64,000 nt of DNA. Source: Streptomyces sp. QL37. Its GTDB lineage: Bacteria; Actinomycetota; Actinomycetes; Streptomycetales; Streptomycetaceae. The translations under genes were made by a program, and so were the position numbers. The stretch is taken from NCBI RefSeq assembly GCF_002941025.1, contig NZ_PTJS01000001.1, positions 3,720,001 through 3,784,000 of the forward strand, read 5' to 3'. This document shows positions 17,256 through 25,518 of this stretch, in pieces; the first letter of the stretch is position 1, and each line of letters starts with the position of its first letter. Under the pieces are notes generated by a model, which did not search any database, was not told the origin of the DNA, and was given only the letters and a program-made list of their open reading frames with translations.

Positions 17256-17783
17256 TCAGCGGAAGAGCGGGAGCAGCATGATGACGTCGTCGCGGTAGTC
17301 GTCCTCGGAGACCCGGATGGCGTTCGGGACCCGGCCCACCTCCTTGTATCCGCAGGACTCGTAGAAGCGGTCGGCACCGGTCCCGCCCCGGCAGGTGAGT
17401 CGGATGGCGTCGATCCCGTCGAGCGCCAGGGCGGCGTCGGCCGTGGCCGCCATCAGCGCGCGCCCGTACCCCTTGCCCTGGTGGCGCGGGTGGACCATCA
17501 CCGTGTAGGCGCCGATCCAGTGCCGCATGAGCCGGTGGGTGTTGTGGGTGAGGAAGGCGGTGGCGGCCACCGCGCCGTCCTCGTCGCGCCCGACGACCAG
17601 GTGGGTACGGCCCTCGGCCATTCCGGCGAGGTGCTTGACCAGCTCCGGCCGGACCTCCTCGTCGGTGACGGGCGGCACGAAGCCGACGGCTCCGCCGGCG
17701 TTGCTGACGTCGGCCCAGAGCGCGGCGATGCCGTCCCGCAGGGCCCGGTCGAATGCGGGGTCCACTTCAAATGTAAGTGCCAT
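17256..17783 (-). CDS. GNAT-family N-acetyltransferase
   Basis: The 175-residue protein has the GNAT acetyl-CoA motif A in VHPRHQGKGYGRALM (near residues 97-111) and a C-terminal FYESCGYKEVG segment typical of the fold. It should transfer an acetyl group to an amine of an unknown acceptor. It is transcribed alone, bounded upstream by the mqnE terminator. Confidence 0.9.
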   Translation of the reverse strand: MALTFEVDPAFDRALRDGIAALWADVSNAGGAVGFVPPVTDEEVRPELVKHLAGMAEGRTHLVVGRDEDGAVAATAFLTHNTHRLMRHWIGAYTVMVHPRHQGKGYGRALMAATADAALALDGIDAIRLTCRGGTGADRFYESCGYKEVGRVPNAIRVSEDDYRDDVIMLLPLFR

Positions 17784-17837
17784 ACGTGCAGATTAACTAT
17801 TACCAGGAGTGGTCTTCAACCCGCGTCCACCACGCGG

Positions 17838-17874
17838 GAAAGCCCCGGCCGGGGGACGGCAGGCCGGGGCTTTC
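17838..17874 (-). terminator. Terminator of the mqnE transcript
   Basis: GAAAGCCCCGGCC and GGCCGGGGCTTTC form a perfect 13-base stem with an 11-base loop, 52 bp after the mqnE stop. On the minus strand the stem ends in a run of T-rich bases of the arm only, no long U-tract. Confidence 0.82.
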
Positions 17875-17925
17875 GTACAGCGGGACACCCGCTACGGGCG
17901 CGGGGCGCCTGGCGGGCGTCGGGCC

Positions 17926-19089
17926 TCAGACGCGCATCGGCTGCGGCGTCTCGCGCCGGCCGGCCTCCGGGCCCGGGTACTCGCGCAGGATCTCGTACCG
18001 GGTGTTTCGCTCCACGGGCCGGAAGCCCGCGTCCCGGATGAGGTCCAGCAGGTCCTCGCGGCCGAGCTTGTTCGGCGTGCCGTAGTCGTCCGCGTCGTGC
18101 GTGATCTTGTACTCGACGACGGAGCCGTCCATGTCGTCCGCACCGTGCTGGAGCGCGAGCTGCGCGGTCTGCACGCCGTGCATGACCCAGAAGACCTTGA
18201 CGTGCGGGACGTTGTCGAAGAGCAGCCGCGAGACCGCGAAGGTCTTGAGCGCCTCCGCGCCGGTCGCCATCGACGTCCGCGCCTGGAGGGTGTTGCGGAC
18301 CTTGCCGTCCTTCATGTCCACGAAGTCGTGCTGGTAGCGCAGCGGGATGAAGACCTGGAAGCCGCCGGTCTCGTCCTGCATCTCACGCAGCCGCAGCACG
18401 TGGTCGACGCGGTGACGGGGCTCCTCGATGTGCCCGTACAGCATCGTCGCCGGGGTCTTGAGACCCTTCTCGTGCGCGAGACGGTGGATGCGCGACCAGT
18501 CCTCCCAGTGGGTGTTGTGGTCGACGATGTGCTGGCGGACCTCCCAGTCGAAGATCTCCGCGCCGCCGCCGGTCAGCGACTCCAGACCGGCCTCGATCAG
18601 CTCGTCGAGGATCTCGGAGGCCGAGAGCCCCGAGATCGTCTCGAAGTGGTGGATCTCCGTCGCCGTGAACGCCTTGAGCGCGACCTCCGGCAGGGCCTCC
18701 TTGAGCGCGCTGAGCGAGCGCGGGTAGTAGCGCCACGGCAGGGTGGGGTGCAGCCCGTTGACGATGTGCAGCTCGGTGAGGTTCTCGCCCTGCATCGCCT
18801 TGGCGAGGCGGACGGCCTCCTCGATCCGCATCGTGTACGCGTCCTTCTCGCCCGGCTTGCGCTGGAACGAGCAGTACGCGCAGGACGCGGTGCACACGTT
18901 GGTCATGTTGAGGTGACGGTTGACGTTGAAGTGGACGACGTCGCCGTTCTTCCTCGTACGCACCTCGTGCGCCAGCCCGCCGAGCCATGCCAGGTCGTCG
19001 GACTCGTAGAGCGCGATCCCGTCCTCGCGGGTCAGCCGCTCGCCGGCCCGGACCTTCTCCTCCAGCTCGCGCTTGAGTCCCGCGTCCAC
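17926..19089 (-). CDS. mqnE: Aminofutalosine synthase, radical SAM (MqnE)
   Basis: MqnE joins the carboxyvinyloxybenzoate intermediate to adenosine from SAM in the futalosine route to menaquinone. The 387-residue protein has the radical SAM cluster motif CTASCAYC (C66, C70, C73) after FNVNRHLNMTN, and conserved HIVNGLHP and LTGGGAEIF segments of the MqnE/MqnC group. MqnE rather than MqnC is preferred from the FNVNRHLN context and the S. coelicolor gene order. I chose GTG 19089, which follows GGAGG at seven bases; upstream ATGs lack a ribosome site. It lies downstream of an Lrp-type regulator gene on the same strand. Confidence 0.9.
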   Translation of the reverse strand: MDAGLKRELEEKVRAGERLTREDGIALYESDDLAWLGGLAHEVRTRKNGDVVHFNVNRHLNMTNVCTASCAYCSFQRKPGEKDAYTMRIEEAVRLAKAMQGENLTELHIVNGLHPTLPWRYYPRSLSALKEALPEVALKAFTATEIHHFETISGLSASEILDELIEAGLESLTGGGAEIFDWEVRQHIVDHNTHWEDWSRIHRLAHEKGLKTPATMLYGHIEEPRHRVDHVLRLREMQDETGGFQVFIPLRYQHDFVDMKDGKVRNTLQARTSMATGAEALKTFAVSRLLFDNVPHVKVFWVMHGVQTAQLALQHGADDMDGSVVEYKITHDADDYGTPNKLGREDLLDLIRDAGFRPVERNTRYEILREYPGPEAGRRETPQPMRV

Positions 19090-19181
19090 TAGGGCGCCTC
19101 CCATGTCTCTCTGCAGCCGTTCCGGCAGCCCACGGTACTCCCCCGCCCTCCGGGCGGAGGCACCCCCGTCACCGCTCGGCG

Positions 19182-19637
19182 TCACTCCTCCTCGGGGAGC
19201 TCCCCGACCCGGTTCTCCCACTTGGTGGAGAGCACGACCGTCGTACGGGTCCGGGAGACCCCCCGGGTGCCGCTGAGACGACGGATGGTCTTCTCCAGGC
19301 CGTCCACGTCACCGACGCGCACCTTGAGCATGAAGGAGTCGTCGCCCGCGATGAACCAGCAGTCCTCGATCTCGGCCAGGTCCTTCAGCCGGTGCGCCAC
19401 GTCCTCGTGGTCCGCGGCGTCGGAGAGCGAGATGCCGATCAGCGCGGTGACGCCGAGCCCGAGCGACGCGGCGTCGACGGTGGCGCGGTAACCGGTGATG
19501 ACCCCGGCGGTTTCCAGCCGGTTGATGCGGTCGGTGACGCTGGGCCCGGAGAGCCCGACGAGCCGTCCCAGCTCGGCATACGAGGCCCTGCCGTTCTCTC
19601 TGAGGGCCTGGATGAGCTGCCTGTCCACCGCGTCCAT
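19182..19637 (-). CDS. Lrp/AsnC-family transcriptional regulator
   Basis: A 151-residue protein with the N-terminal AsnC-type helix-turn-helix (MDAVDRQLIQALRENGRAS, then LGRLVGLSGPSVTDRINRL). It has a C-terminal RAM ligand-binding domain, containing GDDSFMLKVRV. The ATG at 19637 follows GGAAGG at ten bases; an ATG at 19655 is an alternative. It sits immediately upstream of mqnE and divergent from a small conserved gene, so it may control menaquinone synthesis, but its ligand is unknown. Confidence 0.9.
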   Translation of the reverse strand: MDAVDRQLIQALRENGRASYAELGRLVGLSGPSVTDRINRLETAGVITGYRATVDAASLGLGVTALIGISLSDAADHEDVAHRLKDLAEIEDCWFIAGDDSFMLKVRVGDVDGLEKTIRRLSGTRGVSRTRTTVVLSTKWENRVGELPEEE

Positions 19638-19698
19638 GTGACTGAAACCTTCCATTGTTCAGCAGTACCGCGAGCTTACGTGTAGAATCTAAGGCGCA

Positions 19699-19715
19699 AC
19701 AGGGTCAGCCCCTGT
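19699..19715. promoter_or_regulatory. Inverted repeat in the Lrp/small-gene divergent promoter
   Basis: ACAGGG and CCCTGT flank the spacer TCAGC, about 60 bp upstream of the Lrp start and 56 bp before the small gene. It could be an autoregulatory Lrp site; a -10-like TAGAAT lies just beside it at about 19683. Confidence 0.35.
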
Positions 19716-19770
19716 AAATCTTCTTCATTATCCGAGAAAAGCTTTCGAATCTTCAGGAGTGAACTTCACC

Positions 19771-19908
19771 GTGTACTCGATCGAGATGGCCTACGCCCGG
19801 ATGCGCGAGCTGCAGGACCTGGCCAACCGCTCGCGTGCCCACCAGCCCGCCGCCGCCCACCGCGTCGACCGCACCCGCGCTCCGCGCGTCAGCGGGAAGA
19901 AGCGCTGA
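19771..19908 (+). CDS. Small conserved basic protein, 45 residues
   Basis: The GTG at 19771 follows AGGAG at eleven bases and opens a 45-codon frame that starts VYSIEMAYARMRELQDLA and ends in the basic tail RVSGKKR. Its amphipathic helical start and lysine/arginine-rich tail resemble a tiny protein that I recall near mqn genes in other Streptomyces. Function is unknown. It ends 10 bp before the convergent mqnM stop. Confidence 0.6.
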   Translation: MYSIEMAYARMRELQDLANRSRAHQPAAAHRVDRTRAPRVSGKKR

Positions 19909-19918
19909 CCCCACCGGT

Positions 19919-20584
19919 TCAGCTCCGGGAGGCGCCACCGAGCTCCCCCTCCCACCGGCGGTACAGCTGGTGCGGCACCCCCGCCGCGTCCAGCACCCGC
20001 CCGGCGACGAAGTCCACCAGGTCCTGGATGTGCGTCGCTCCCGCGTAGAACGCCGGAGAGGCGGGCAGCACCACGGCGCCCGCCTCGTCGAGCGCGACCA
20101 TCTGCTTGAGCGTCTGGCCGCCGAGCGGCGTCTCGCGCACCGCCACGACCAGCTTGCGCCGCTCCTTGAGGGTCACGCTCGCGGCCCGCTGGAGCAGATC
20201 CTTCGAGAGCCCGAGCGCCACTCCGGCCACGCACGCCGTCGACGCCGGGACGATCAGCATCCCCTTCGCCGGATACGACCCCGAGGACGGCCCGGCCGCC
20301 AGGTCGCCGGCCGCCCAGTGGCGTACGCCGTCGATGTCCGGCCGGAAGGTGTCCGGCTTGCCGTCCGCGCCCCGCGCCAGCCAGCTCCGCAGGTCCTCCC
20401 GCCAGTGGGCGTCGCGGAAGGCGATCCCCGTCTCGTCCAGGAGCGTCAGCCGTGAGGCGCGGCTGACCACCAGATCGACGCTCTCCCCGGCCGCCAGCAG
20501 TCCGCGCAGCACCGAGGCCGCGAACGGCGTGCCCGATGCGCCCGATACCCCGACAATCCAAGGCCTGCGCTCCTGCTGACTCAT
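19919..20584 (-). CDS. mqnM: Flavin prenyltransferase, UbiX-like (MqnM)
   Basis: UbiX-type enzymes attach a dimethylallyl unit to FMN to make the prenylated-FMN cofactor required by UbiD decarboxylases. The 221-residue protein has the Rossmann-like FMN motif GVSGASGTPFAA near residue 12, a VPASTACVAGVA phosphate segment, and RRKLVVAVRETPL typical of the family. Its partner mqnL (UbiD-like) is nearby on the same strand. The ATG at 20584 lacks a strong ribosome site; a GTG six codons earlier is possible. Confidence 0.9.
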   Translation of the reverse strand: MSQQERRPWIVGVSGASGTPFAASVLRGLLAAGESVDLVVSRASRLTLLDETGIAFRDAHWREDLRSWLARGADGKPDTFRPDIDGVRHWAAGDLAAGPSSGSYPAKGMLIVPASTACVAGVALGLSKDLLQRAASVTLKERRKLVVAVRETPLGGQTLKQMVALDEAGAVVLPASPAFYAGATHIQDLVDFVAGRVLDAAGVPHQLYRRWEGELGGASRS

Positions 20585-20697
20585 CGAAGTCCCGGCTGTC
20601 ACACCGCCGAGCCTATCCGGCACCCCGCCCCAGGAACTGAGCCAGGGGCTCCGGACGTTGCAACGGATGAGGGAAGGGCCACGGACAGGGGGTGACC

Positions 20698-21303
20698 ATG
20701 GCGGGAACACGCACCACCGCCACCGCACGGGCCGTCACGGCCGGCGCGGTCATGCTGGCCTGGGTCGCGCTGCTGTGGCTGCTGGAGGGCATCGACATGG
20801 CGACGGGCAATTCCCTCGACACCTACGGCGTCAGCCCGCGCGAGCCGGCCGAGCTGGCCGACGTCGTGCCGTCCGCGTTCCTGCACAGCGGCTGGGAGCA
20901 CGTGGCGTCCAACAGCGTCCCGCTGCTGGTCCTCGGCTTCATCACCGCGCTCGGCGGGATACGCAGGCTCGCCGCCGTGGTGCTCGTCGTGATCCTGACG
21001 GCCGGCGTCGGCGTCTGGCTCACCGCGCCGCCGAACACCGTGACGCTCGGCGCGTCCGGCGTGGTCTTCGGCCTCTTCGGCTATCTGCTGGTCCGCGGCT
21101 TCGTGGACAGGCGCCCGCTGGACATCGTCGTCGGCGTGGTCATCGCCGCGGTCTACGGCTCCCTGCTCTGGGGCGTGCTGCCGACGGACTCCGGCATCAG
21201 CTGGCAGGGCCACCTCTTCGGCCTCATAGGCGGGGTGGCGTCGGCGTTCCTCTTCCGCCGACCCCGCCGCCCGCAGGAGCCCAGGGGCTACATCACGGTA
21301 TGA
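20698..21303 (+). CDS. Rhomboid-family intramembrane serine protease
   Basis: The 201-residue protein has six or so membrane helices. The rhomboid catalytic pieces are visible: HSGWEHVASN (H63, N72) in helix 2, the serine S120 in LGASGVVFG, and the partner histidine in WQGHLFG near residue 178. It cleaves membrane proteins within the bilayer; the target is unknown. The gene lies in opposite orientation between mqnM and mqnP, ending three bases before the mqnP stop, so it interrupts the mqn cluster without sharing its transcript. Confidence 0.9.
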   Translation: MAGTRTTATARAVTAGAVMLAWVALLWLLEGIDMATGNSLDTYGVSPREPAELADVVPSAFLHSGWEHVASNSVPLLVLGFITALGGIRRLAAVVLVVILTAGVGVWLTAPPNTVTLGASGVVFGLFGYLLVRGFVDRRPLDIVVGVVIAAVYGSLLWGVLPTDSGISWQGHLFGLIGGVASAFLFRRPRRPQEPRGYITV

Positions 21304-21306
21304 GGG

Positions 21307-22212
21307 TCAGGGCGTGAGGCCCCGCACCAGCAGATCGAGCAGCGCGCACGCGAAGAGCGCGATCCCGATGAAGCCGTTGACCGAGAAGAAGGCCCGGTTC
21401 AGCCGGGACAGGTCGTGCGGCCGCACGACCCGGTGCTCGTACACGAAGGCCACGGCGACGACCACCATGCCGATCCAGTAGAAGATCTCCGCGTCCGTCG
21501 CCAGTCCGAACCACACCAGCAGCCCGGTCGTCACCACATGGCAGACCCGTGCGCCCCAGAGGGCGGCCGGGATCCCGAAACGGGCGGGGAAGGAGAGCAC
21601 TCCGTGGGCCCGGTCCGCCTGCACGTCCTGGCAGGCGAAGATCAGGTCGAAGCCGCCGATCCAGATGCCGACGGCAAGCCCGAGGATCACCGCGTCCCAC
21701 GACCAGCTCCCGGTCACCGCCAGCCAGGCGCCGATCGGACCCATGGCCTGGGCGATCCCCAGGATCGCGTGCGGGAAGTTCGTGAACCGCTTGCCGTACG
21801 GATAGACGACCATCGGCACGACGGCGACCGGGGCCAGCGCCAGGCAGAGGGGGTTCAGCAGGGCGGCGGCGCCCAGGAAGACGACGACGGCCACGATCGC
21901 CCCGGTCCACGCGGACCTCACCGTGACGGCGCCGGTCACCAGCTCCCGGCCCTCCGTGCGCGGGTTACGGGCGTCGATCTCCCGGTCGATGATCCGGTTG
22001 GCGGCCATCGCGAACGTACGCAGCCCGACCATCGCGACGGTCACGAGCAGCAGCGTGCCCCAGTGGAACGTGCCGTCCAGCTGGAACATCGCGGTCAGCG
22101 CGGCGATGTAGGCGAAGGGCAGCGCGAAGACCGAGTGCTCGATCATCACCAGCCGCAGGAACGCGCGGGGCTTGCTGCGGGGCTGCGGCACAGCGGCGGC
22201 GGAGGCGGTCAC
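21307..22212 (-). CDS. mqnP: UbiA-type prenyltransferase of menaquinone synthesis (MqnP)
   Basis: MqnP attaches the polyprenyl chain to 1,4-dihydroxy-6-naphthoate in the membrane. The 301-residue protein is an eight- to nine-helix UbiA protein with both aspartate motifs: NRIIDREID, and DVQADRAHG in the second repeat. The GTG at 22212 has GGAAGGAG eight bases upstream, and its GTGA overlaps the TGA stop of mqnL, so the two are translationally coupled. Confidence 0.93.
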   Translation of the reverse strand: MTASAAAVPQPRSKPRAFLRLVMIEHSVFALPFAYIAALTAMFQLDGTFHWGTLLLVTVAMVGLRTFAMAANRIIDREIDARNPRTEGRELVTGAVTVRSAWTGAIVAVVVFLGAAALLNPLCLALAPVAVVPMVVYPYGKRFTNFPHAILGIAQAMGPIGAWLAVTGSWSWDAVILGLAVGIWIGGFDLIFACQDVQADRAHGVLSFPARFGIPAALWGARVCHVVTTGLLVWFGLATDAEIFYWIGMVVVAVAFVYEHRVVRPHDLSRLNRAFFSVNGFIGIALFACALLDLLVRGLTP

Positions 22213-23666
22213 AGTCCGTACTCCTTCCATCGACGGTCGACCTTCGCCGCCGTATCCGGATCGGACTCGACCATGGCCGGCCAGCCGCCGTCCCGGGTGT
22301 AGCCCTCCTCGGGCCATTTCCTCGTCGCGTCGATCCCCGCCTTCCCGCCCCAGAACTGCTGGTAGGAGGCATGGTCGAGATGATCGACCGGGCCCTCGAC
22401 GACGGTGAGGTCGCGGGCGTAGTCGGTGTTGCCCAGCGCCCGCCAGGAGACCTCGTGCAGGTCGTGGACGTCGCAGTCGGAGTCCACGACCACGATCAGC
22501 TTGGTCAGCGACATCATGTGCGCACCCCAGACGGCGCTCATCACCTTCTGGGCGTGCTTCGGGTACTTCTTGTCGATCGAGACGATCGCGCAGTTGTGGA
22601 AGCCGCCCGACTCCGGCAGGTGGTAGTCCACGATGTCCGGAACGATGATCTTGAGCAGGGGCAGGAAGAACCGCTCGGTGGCCCGGCCCAGCGGGCCGTC
22701 CTCCGTGGGCGGCCGGCCCACGACGATGGACTGCAGCAGCGGGCGCTTCCGCATCGTCACACAGTCGATCTTCAGAGCGGGGAAGGGCTCCTGGGGTGTG
22801 TAGAAGCCCGTGTGGTCGCCGAACGGCCCCTCGGGCAGCATCTCGCCCGGCTCCAGCCACCCTTCGATGACGACCTCGGCCTGCGCCGGGACCTGGAGCG
22901 GGACGGTCTTGCAGTCGACCATCTCGATCCGCTTGCCCTGGACGAAGCCGGCGAAGAGGTACTCGTCGATGTCCCCGGGCAGCGGTGCCGTGGAGGCGTA
23001 CGTGACCGCGGGCGGCGCGCCGAACGCGATGGCGACGGGCAGCTTCTCACCGCGCCTGGCGGCGACCTGGTAGTGGTTGCGGCTGTCCTTGTGGATCTGC
23101 CAGTGCATCCCGATGGTGCGCTTGTCGTGGCGCTGGAGCCGGTAGAGCCCGAGGTTGCGGATCCCCGTCTCGGGGTCCTTGGTGTGGGTGAGGCCCAGGT
23201 TGAAGAAGGAGCCGCCGTCCTCGGGCCACGTGAAGAGCGCGGGCAGCTGCTCCAGGTCCACGTCGTCGCCGGTGAGGACGACCTCCTGGACGGGGGCGCT
23301 GTCGGACTTCACCTTCTTCGGCGGCAGGTGGGTCACCGAGCCGAGCTTCCCGAAGGCCTCGCGGATCCCGACGAAGCCCTGCGGCAGTTCCGGTTTGAGG
23401 AGTCCGCCGATCTTGTCGCTGATCTCGGCGTAGGACTTCAGCCCGAGTGCCTTGAGCAGCCGCCGGTCCGTCCCGAAGACGTTCATGGCCAGGGGCATGG
23501 ACGCCCCCTTGACGTTCTCGAACAGCAGCGCGGGCCCGCCCGCCTTGTTCACCCGGTCGACGATCTCGCCGACCTCCAGGTACGGGTCGACCTCGGCCTT
23601 GATGCGCTTGAGATCGCCCTCGCGCTCCAGAGCCCGGAGCAGGGAGCGAAGATCGTCGTAAGCCAT
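22209..23666 (-). CDS. mqnL: UbiD-family decarboxylase of menaquinone synthesis (MqnL)
   Basis: This 485-residue UbiD-type enzyme should decarboxylate the naphthoate ring using prenylated FMN made by the UbiX-like MqnM. Features include the N-terminal MAYDDLRSLLRALEREGDL, an arginine/glutamate-containing active-site region around EGPFGDHTGFY, and the conserved C-terminal KAGIDATRKWPEEG. It is the first gene of a two-gene operon with mqnP through a GTGA overlap. Confidence 0.93.
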   Translation of the reverse strand: MAYDDLRSLLRALEREGDLKRIKAEVDPYLEVGEIVDRVNKAGGPALLFENVKGASMPLAMNVFGTDRRLLKALGLKSYAEISDKIGGLLKPELPQGFVGIREAFGKLGSVTHLPPKKVKSDSAPVQEVVLTGDDVDLEQLPALFTWPEDGGSFFNLGLTHTKDPETGIRNLGLYRLQRHDKRTIGMHWQIHKDSRNHYQVAARRGEKLPVAIAFGAPPAVTYASTAPLPGDIDEYLFAGFVQGKRIEMVDCKTVPLQVPAQAEVVIEGWLEPGEMLPEGPFGDHTGFYTPQEPFPALKIDCVTMRKRPLLQSIVVGRPPTEDGPLGRATERFFLPLLKIIVPDIVDYHLPESGGFHNCAIVSIDKKYPKHAQKVMSAVWGAHMMSLTKLIVVVDSDCDVHDLHEVSWRALGNTDYARDLTVVEGPVDHLDHASYQQFWGGKAGIDATRKWPEEGYTRDGGWPAMVESDPDTAAKVDRRWKEYGL

Positions 23667-23755
23667 AAGGCCAAGTATCGGACACCCGCTACCCTGGGCC
23701 CGTCACCGGGGGCGGTCCGTGCGCCTCCCCACCTCACCTCGGGGGACCTTCCACC

Positions 23756-24181
23756 ATGCTCAGGGCCTTGATCTATCTCCTGCCGCTGGCACTGACGATC
23801 TACGCGTTCATCGACTGCCTGAACACCCCGGAGGACGAGGCGAAGCACCTGCCGAAGATCGCCTGGGTCTTCATCATCCTGCTGTTCTGGATCGTCGGGC
23901 CGATCGTCTGGCTGGCCGCGGGCAAGCCGCGCCACGCGCCCGCCGGGGGCCGCACGCCCTCCGAATGGCACCGCGGCCGCCGCACCACGTGGGTGGCGCC
24001 CGACGACAACCCGGACTTCCTCAAGTCGCTGAAGGACGAGAGGCCGCTGAACACCGGGAGCAGGGGCGACGAGGCGAGCCTCGACGAGCGGGAGGCCGAC
24101 CTGCGCCGCCGCGAGGAGGAGCTGAAGCGCCGTGAGGGCGGCGCCGGTCCCGACGACTCGGCTCCGCCCGCCACCTCATGA
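23756..24181 (+). CDS. PLDc_N-domain membrane protein
   Basis: The 141-residue protein has two N-terminal membrane helices (about residues 4-21 and 35-55) with the GPIVWLAAGKPR ending typical of the phospholipase D nuclease N-terminal (PLDc_N) domain. A charged, partly coiled-coil tail rich in DEREADLRRREEELKRRE follows. There is no catalytic HKD motif, so it is not a phospholipase; such proteins are common but uncharacterised. It is divergent from mqnL. Its stop lies inside the downstream hairpin. Confidence 0.83.
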   Translation: MLRALIYLLPLALTIYAFIDCLNTPEDEAKHLPKIAWVFIILLFWIVGPIVWLAAGKPRHAPAGGRTPSEWHRGRRTTWVAPDDNPDFLKSLKDERPLNTGSRGDEASLDEREADLRRREEELKRREGGAGPDDSAPPATS

Positions 24182-24205
24182 ACCCCGTCCCCGCGGGTTC
24201 ATGAG
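24175..24205. terminator. Bidirectional terminator overlapping a stop codon
   Basis: CTCATGAACCC and GGGTTCATGAG form a perfect 11-base stem with a nine-base loop between the convergent PLDc_N and MarR genes. The TGA of the PLDc_N gene (24179-24181) is part of the stem. A second palindrome, CATGAGCTCATG, overlaps at 24200-24211. Confidence 0.75.
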
Positions 24206-24214
24206 CTCATGACC

Positions 24215-24655
24215 TCATGAGGACAGGAGCCGCCCCAGCCGGTCGAGCAGGGGCAGCAGCGCCGTGCGCTCCTCGGGGGTGAGGGCCTCCAGCGCGCCGT
24301 GCACCACGCGCATCTCGGCGCGGATGCGGTGCGCCAGCTCGGTGCCCTCCGCCGTGCGGGAGGCCACCTTGGAGCGGCGGTCACCCGGCGCCGGGGCGCG
24401 CGTCACCAGGCCTCGGGCCTCCATACGTCCGATGAGCCCGGTCGCGTTGGACGCGTCGCACACCAGATGAGTGGCCAGCGCGCTCATGGGCATGGGTTCG
24501 TTGAGGGCGATCAGCGCCCGGGCCTGCGAGGTGCTGAGACCGTGGCGGCCGGCGACGGCGGTGAGGTCGTCGTGGTGGCCACGGACGACGACTGCGAGGG
24601 GTTCGAGCAGTTCGTCCGGAGTAGGGACGGCGCGGGGTGCCGGTTCCGTCGTCAT
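24215..24655 (-). CDS. MarR-family regulator of the DJ-1/aldehyde dehydrogenase pair
   Basis: The 146-residue protein is a MarR-type winged-helix regulator with recognition region SNATGLIGRMEARGLVTR and the wing signature PAPGDRRSKVASRT. It is divergent from the DJ-1-like gene, and two TTGA-N5-TCAA palindromes lie between them, the usual layout for a MarR repressor controlling itself and its neighbour. It contains one cysteine, in LVCDASN, which might allow electrophile sensing; this is inference. Confidence 0.9.
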   Translation of the reverse strand: MTTEPAPRAVPTPDELLEPLAVVVRGHHDDLTAVAGRHGLSTSQARALIALNEPMPMSALATHLVCDASNATGLIGRMEARGLVTRAPAPGDRRSKVASRTAEGTELAHRIRAEMRVVHGALEALTPEERTALLPLLDRLGRLLSS

Positions 24656-24726
24656 GGTCGGTCATCCTTCGATCGGTGCGTGGGGTCCGGAGGCCCGGAC
24701 GCTGTCCGCCACGCACCCGCATTCAT

Positions 24727-24780
24727 TTGACATGCTCAACTTTGACCCGTTACATGAAGGGTATTGCTTGAGCATATCAA
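24727..24780. promoter_or_regulatory. Two MarR-type operators in the divergent promoter
   Basis: TTGACATGCTCAA (24727-24739) and TTGAGCATATCAA (24768-24780) each have the form TTGA-N5-TCAA. They are inverted copies of one another with a single mismatch, centred 41 bp apart, about four helical turns. They sit between the MarR and DJ-1-like genes in an AT-richer stretch and should bind the MarR protein. Confidence 0.7.
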
Positions 24781-24822
24781 GCTTCATGTTTCACGCGTCT
24801 CGCGTCTCGTAGGGAGCACCCC

Positions 24823-25518
24823 ATGTCCTCCGTACTCTTCGTCCTCACCGGTGCCGACCACTGGACACTCAACGACGGCACCGCCCACCCCACCGGCTTC
24901 TGGGCGGAGGAGCTCGCCGCCCCCCACCGCGTCTTCGCCCAGGCCGGATTCGACATCACCATCGCCACCCCCGGCGGGGTCGCACCGACCGTGGACAGCG
25001 TCAGCCTCACCGCCGAGTACAACGGCGGCCAGGACCAGGCCGACGCCGTGGCCTCCTACCTCGCCGCCATCGACGAGACGCTCCGCATCCCCGCCCGGCT
25101 CGAGGACGTCGTGCCCACGTCGTACGACGTCGTCTTCTACCCCGGCGGCCACGGCCCCATGGAGGACCTGGCGGTCGACGAGGCGTCCGGACGGCTGCTC
25201 ACCTCGGCCCTGGACTCCGGCACCCAGGTCGCCGTCCTGTGCCACGCCCCCGCGGCCCTGCTGCCCGCGCGCCGCGAGGACGGCAGCTGGCCGTTCGCCG
25301 GCTACCGCATGACCGGCTTCAGCAACACCGAGGAGACGCAGGCCGGCCTGGCCGACAAGGCGCCCTGGCTGCTGGAGGACCGCCTCGTCGAGCTCGGCGC
25401 CGACTACACCGCCGCCGAGGCGTGGTCGGTGCACACCGTGCACGACCGCAACCTGCACACCGGCCAGAACCCGGCCTCCTCCGAACAGCTGGCCCGCGAG
25501 ATCCTGGCCGCCCTGTGA
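24823..25518 (+). CDS. DJ-1/PfpI-family protein (Hsp31-like glyoxalase/deglycase)
   Basis: This 231-residue protein has the nucleophile elbow AVLCHAPAAL with C140 followed by H141, and a conserved glutamate at 29-30 in GFWAEEL, the triad pattern of class I Hsp31/GLO3 glyoxalases. It probably converts methylglyoxal or related reactive carbonyls to hydroxy acids. The aldehyde dehydrogenase gene overlaps its stop by GTGA, so both are made together, consistent with carbonyl detoxification. Confidence 0.88.
   Translation: MSSVLFVLTGADHWTLNDGTAHPTGFWAEELAAPHRVFAQAGFDITIATPGGVAPTVDSVSLTAEYNGGQDQADAVASYLAAIDETLRIPARLEDVVPTSYDVVFYPGGHGPMEDLAVDEASGRLLTSALDSGTQVAVLCHAPAALLPARREDGSWPFAGYRMTGFSNTEETQAGLADKAPWLLEDRLVELGADYTAAEAWSVHTVHDRNLHTGQNPASSEQLAREILAAL

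Noticed and set aside
19919..20728. Longer mqnM start at 20728
   Set aside because: The added 48 residues are tryptophan- and arginine-rich and not family-like, and they overlap the rhomboid promoter and start.
24200..24211. CATGAGCTCATG palindrome as an operator
   Set aside because: It lies between convergent genes and overlaps the terminator stem, so a regulatory role is unlikely.
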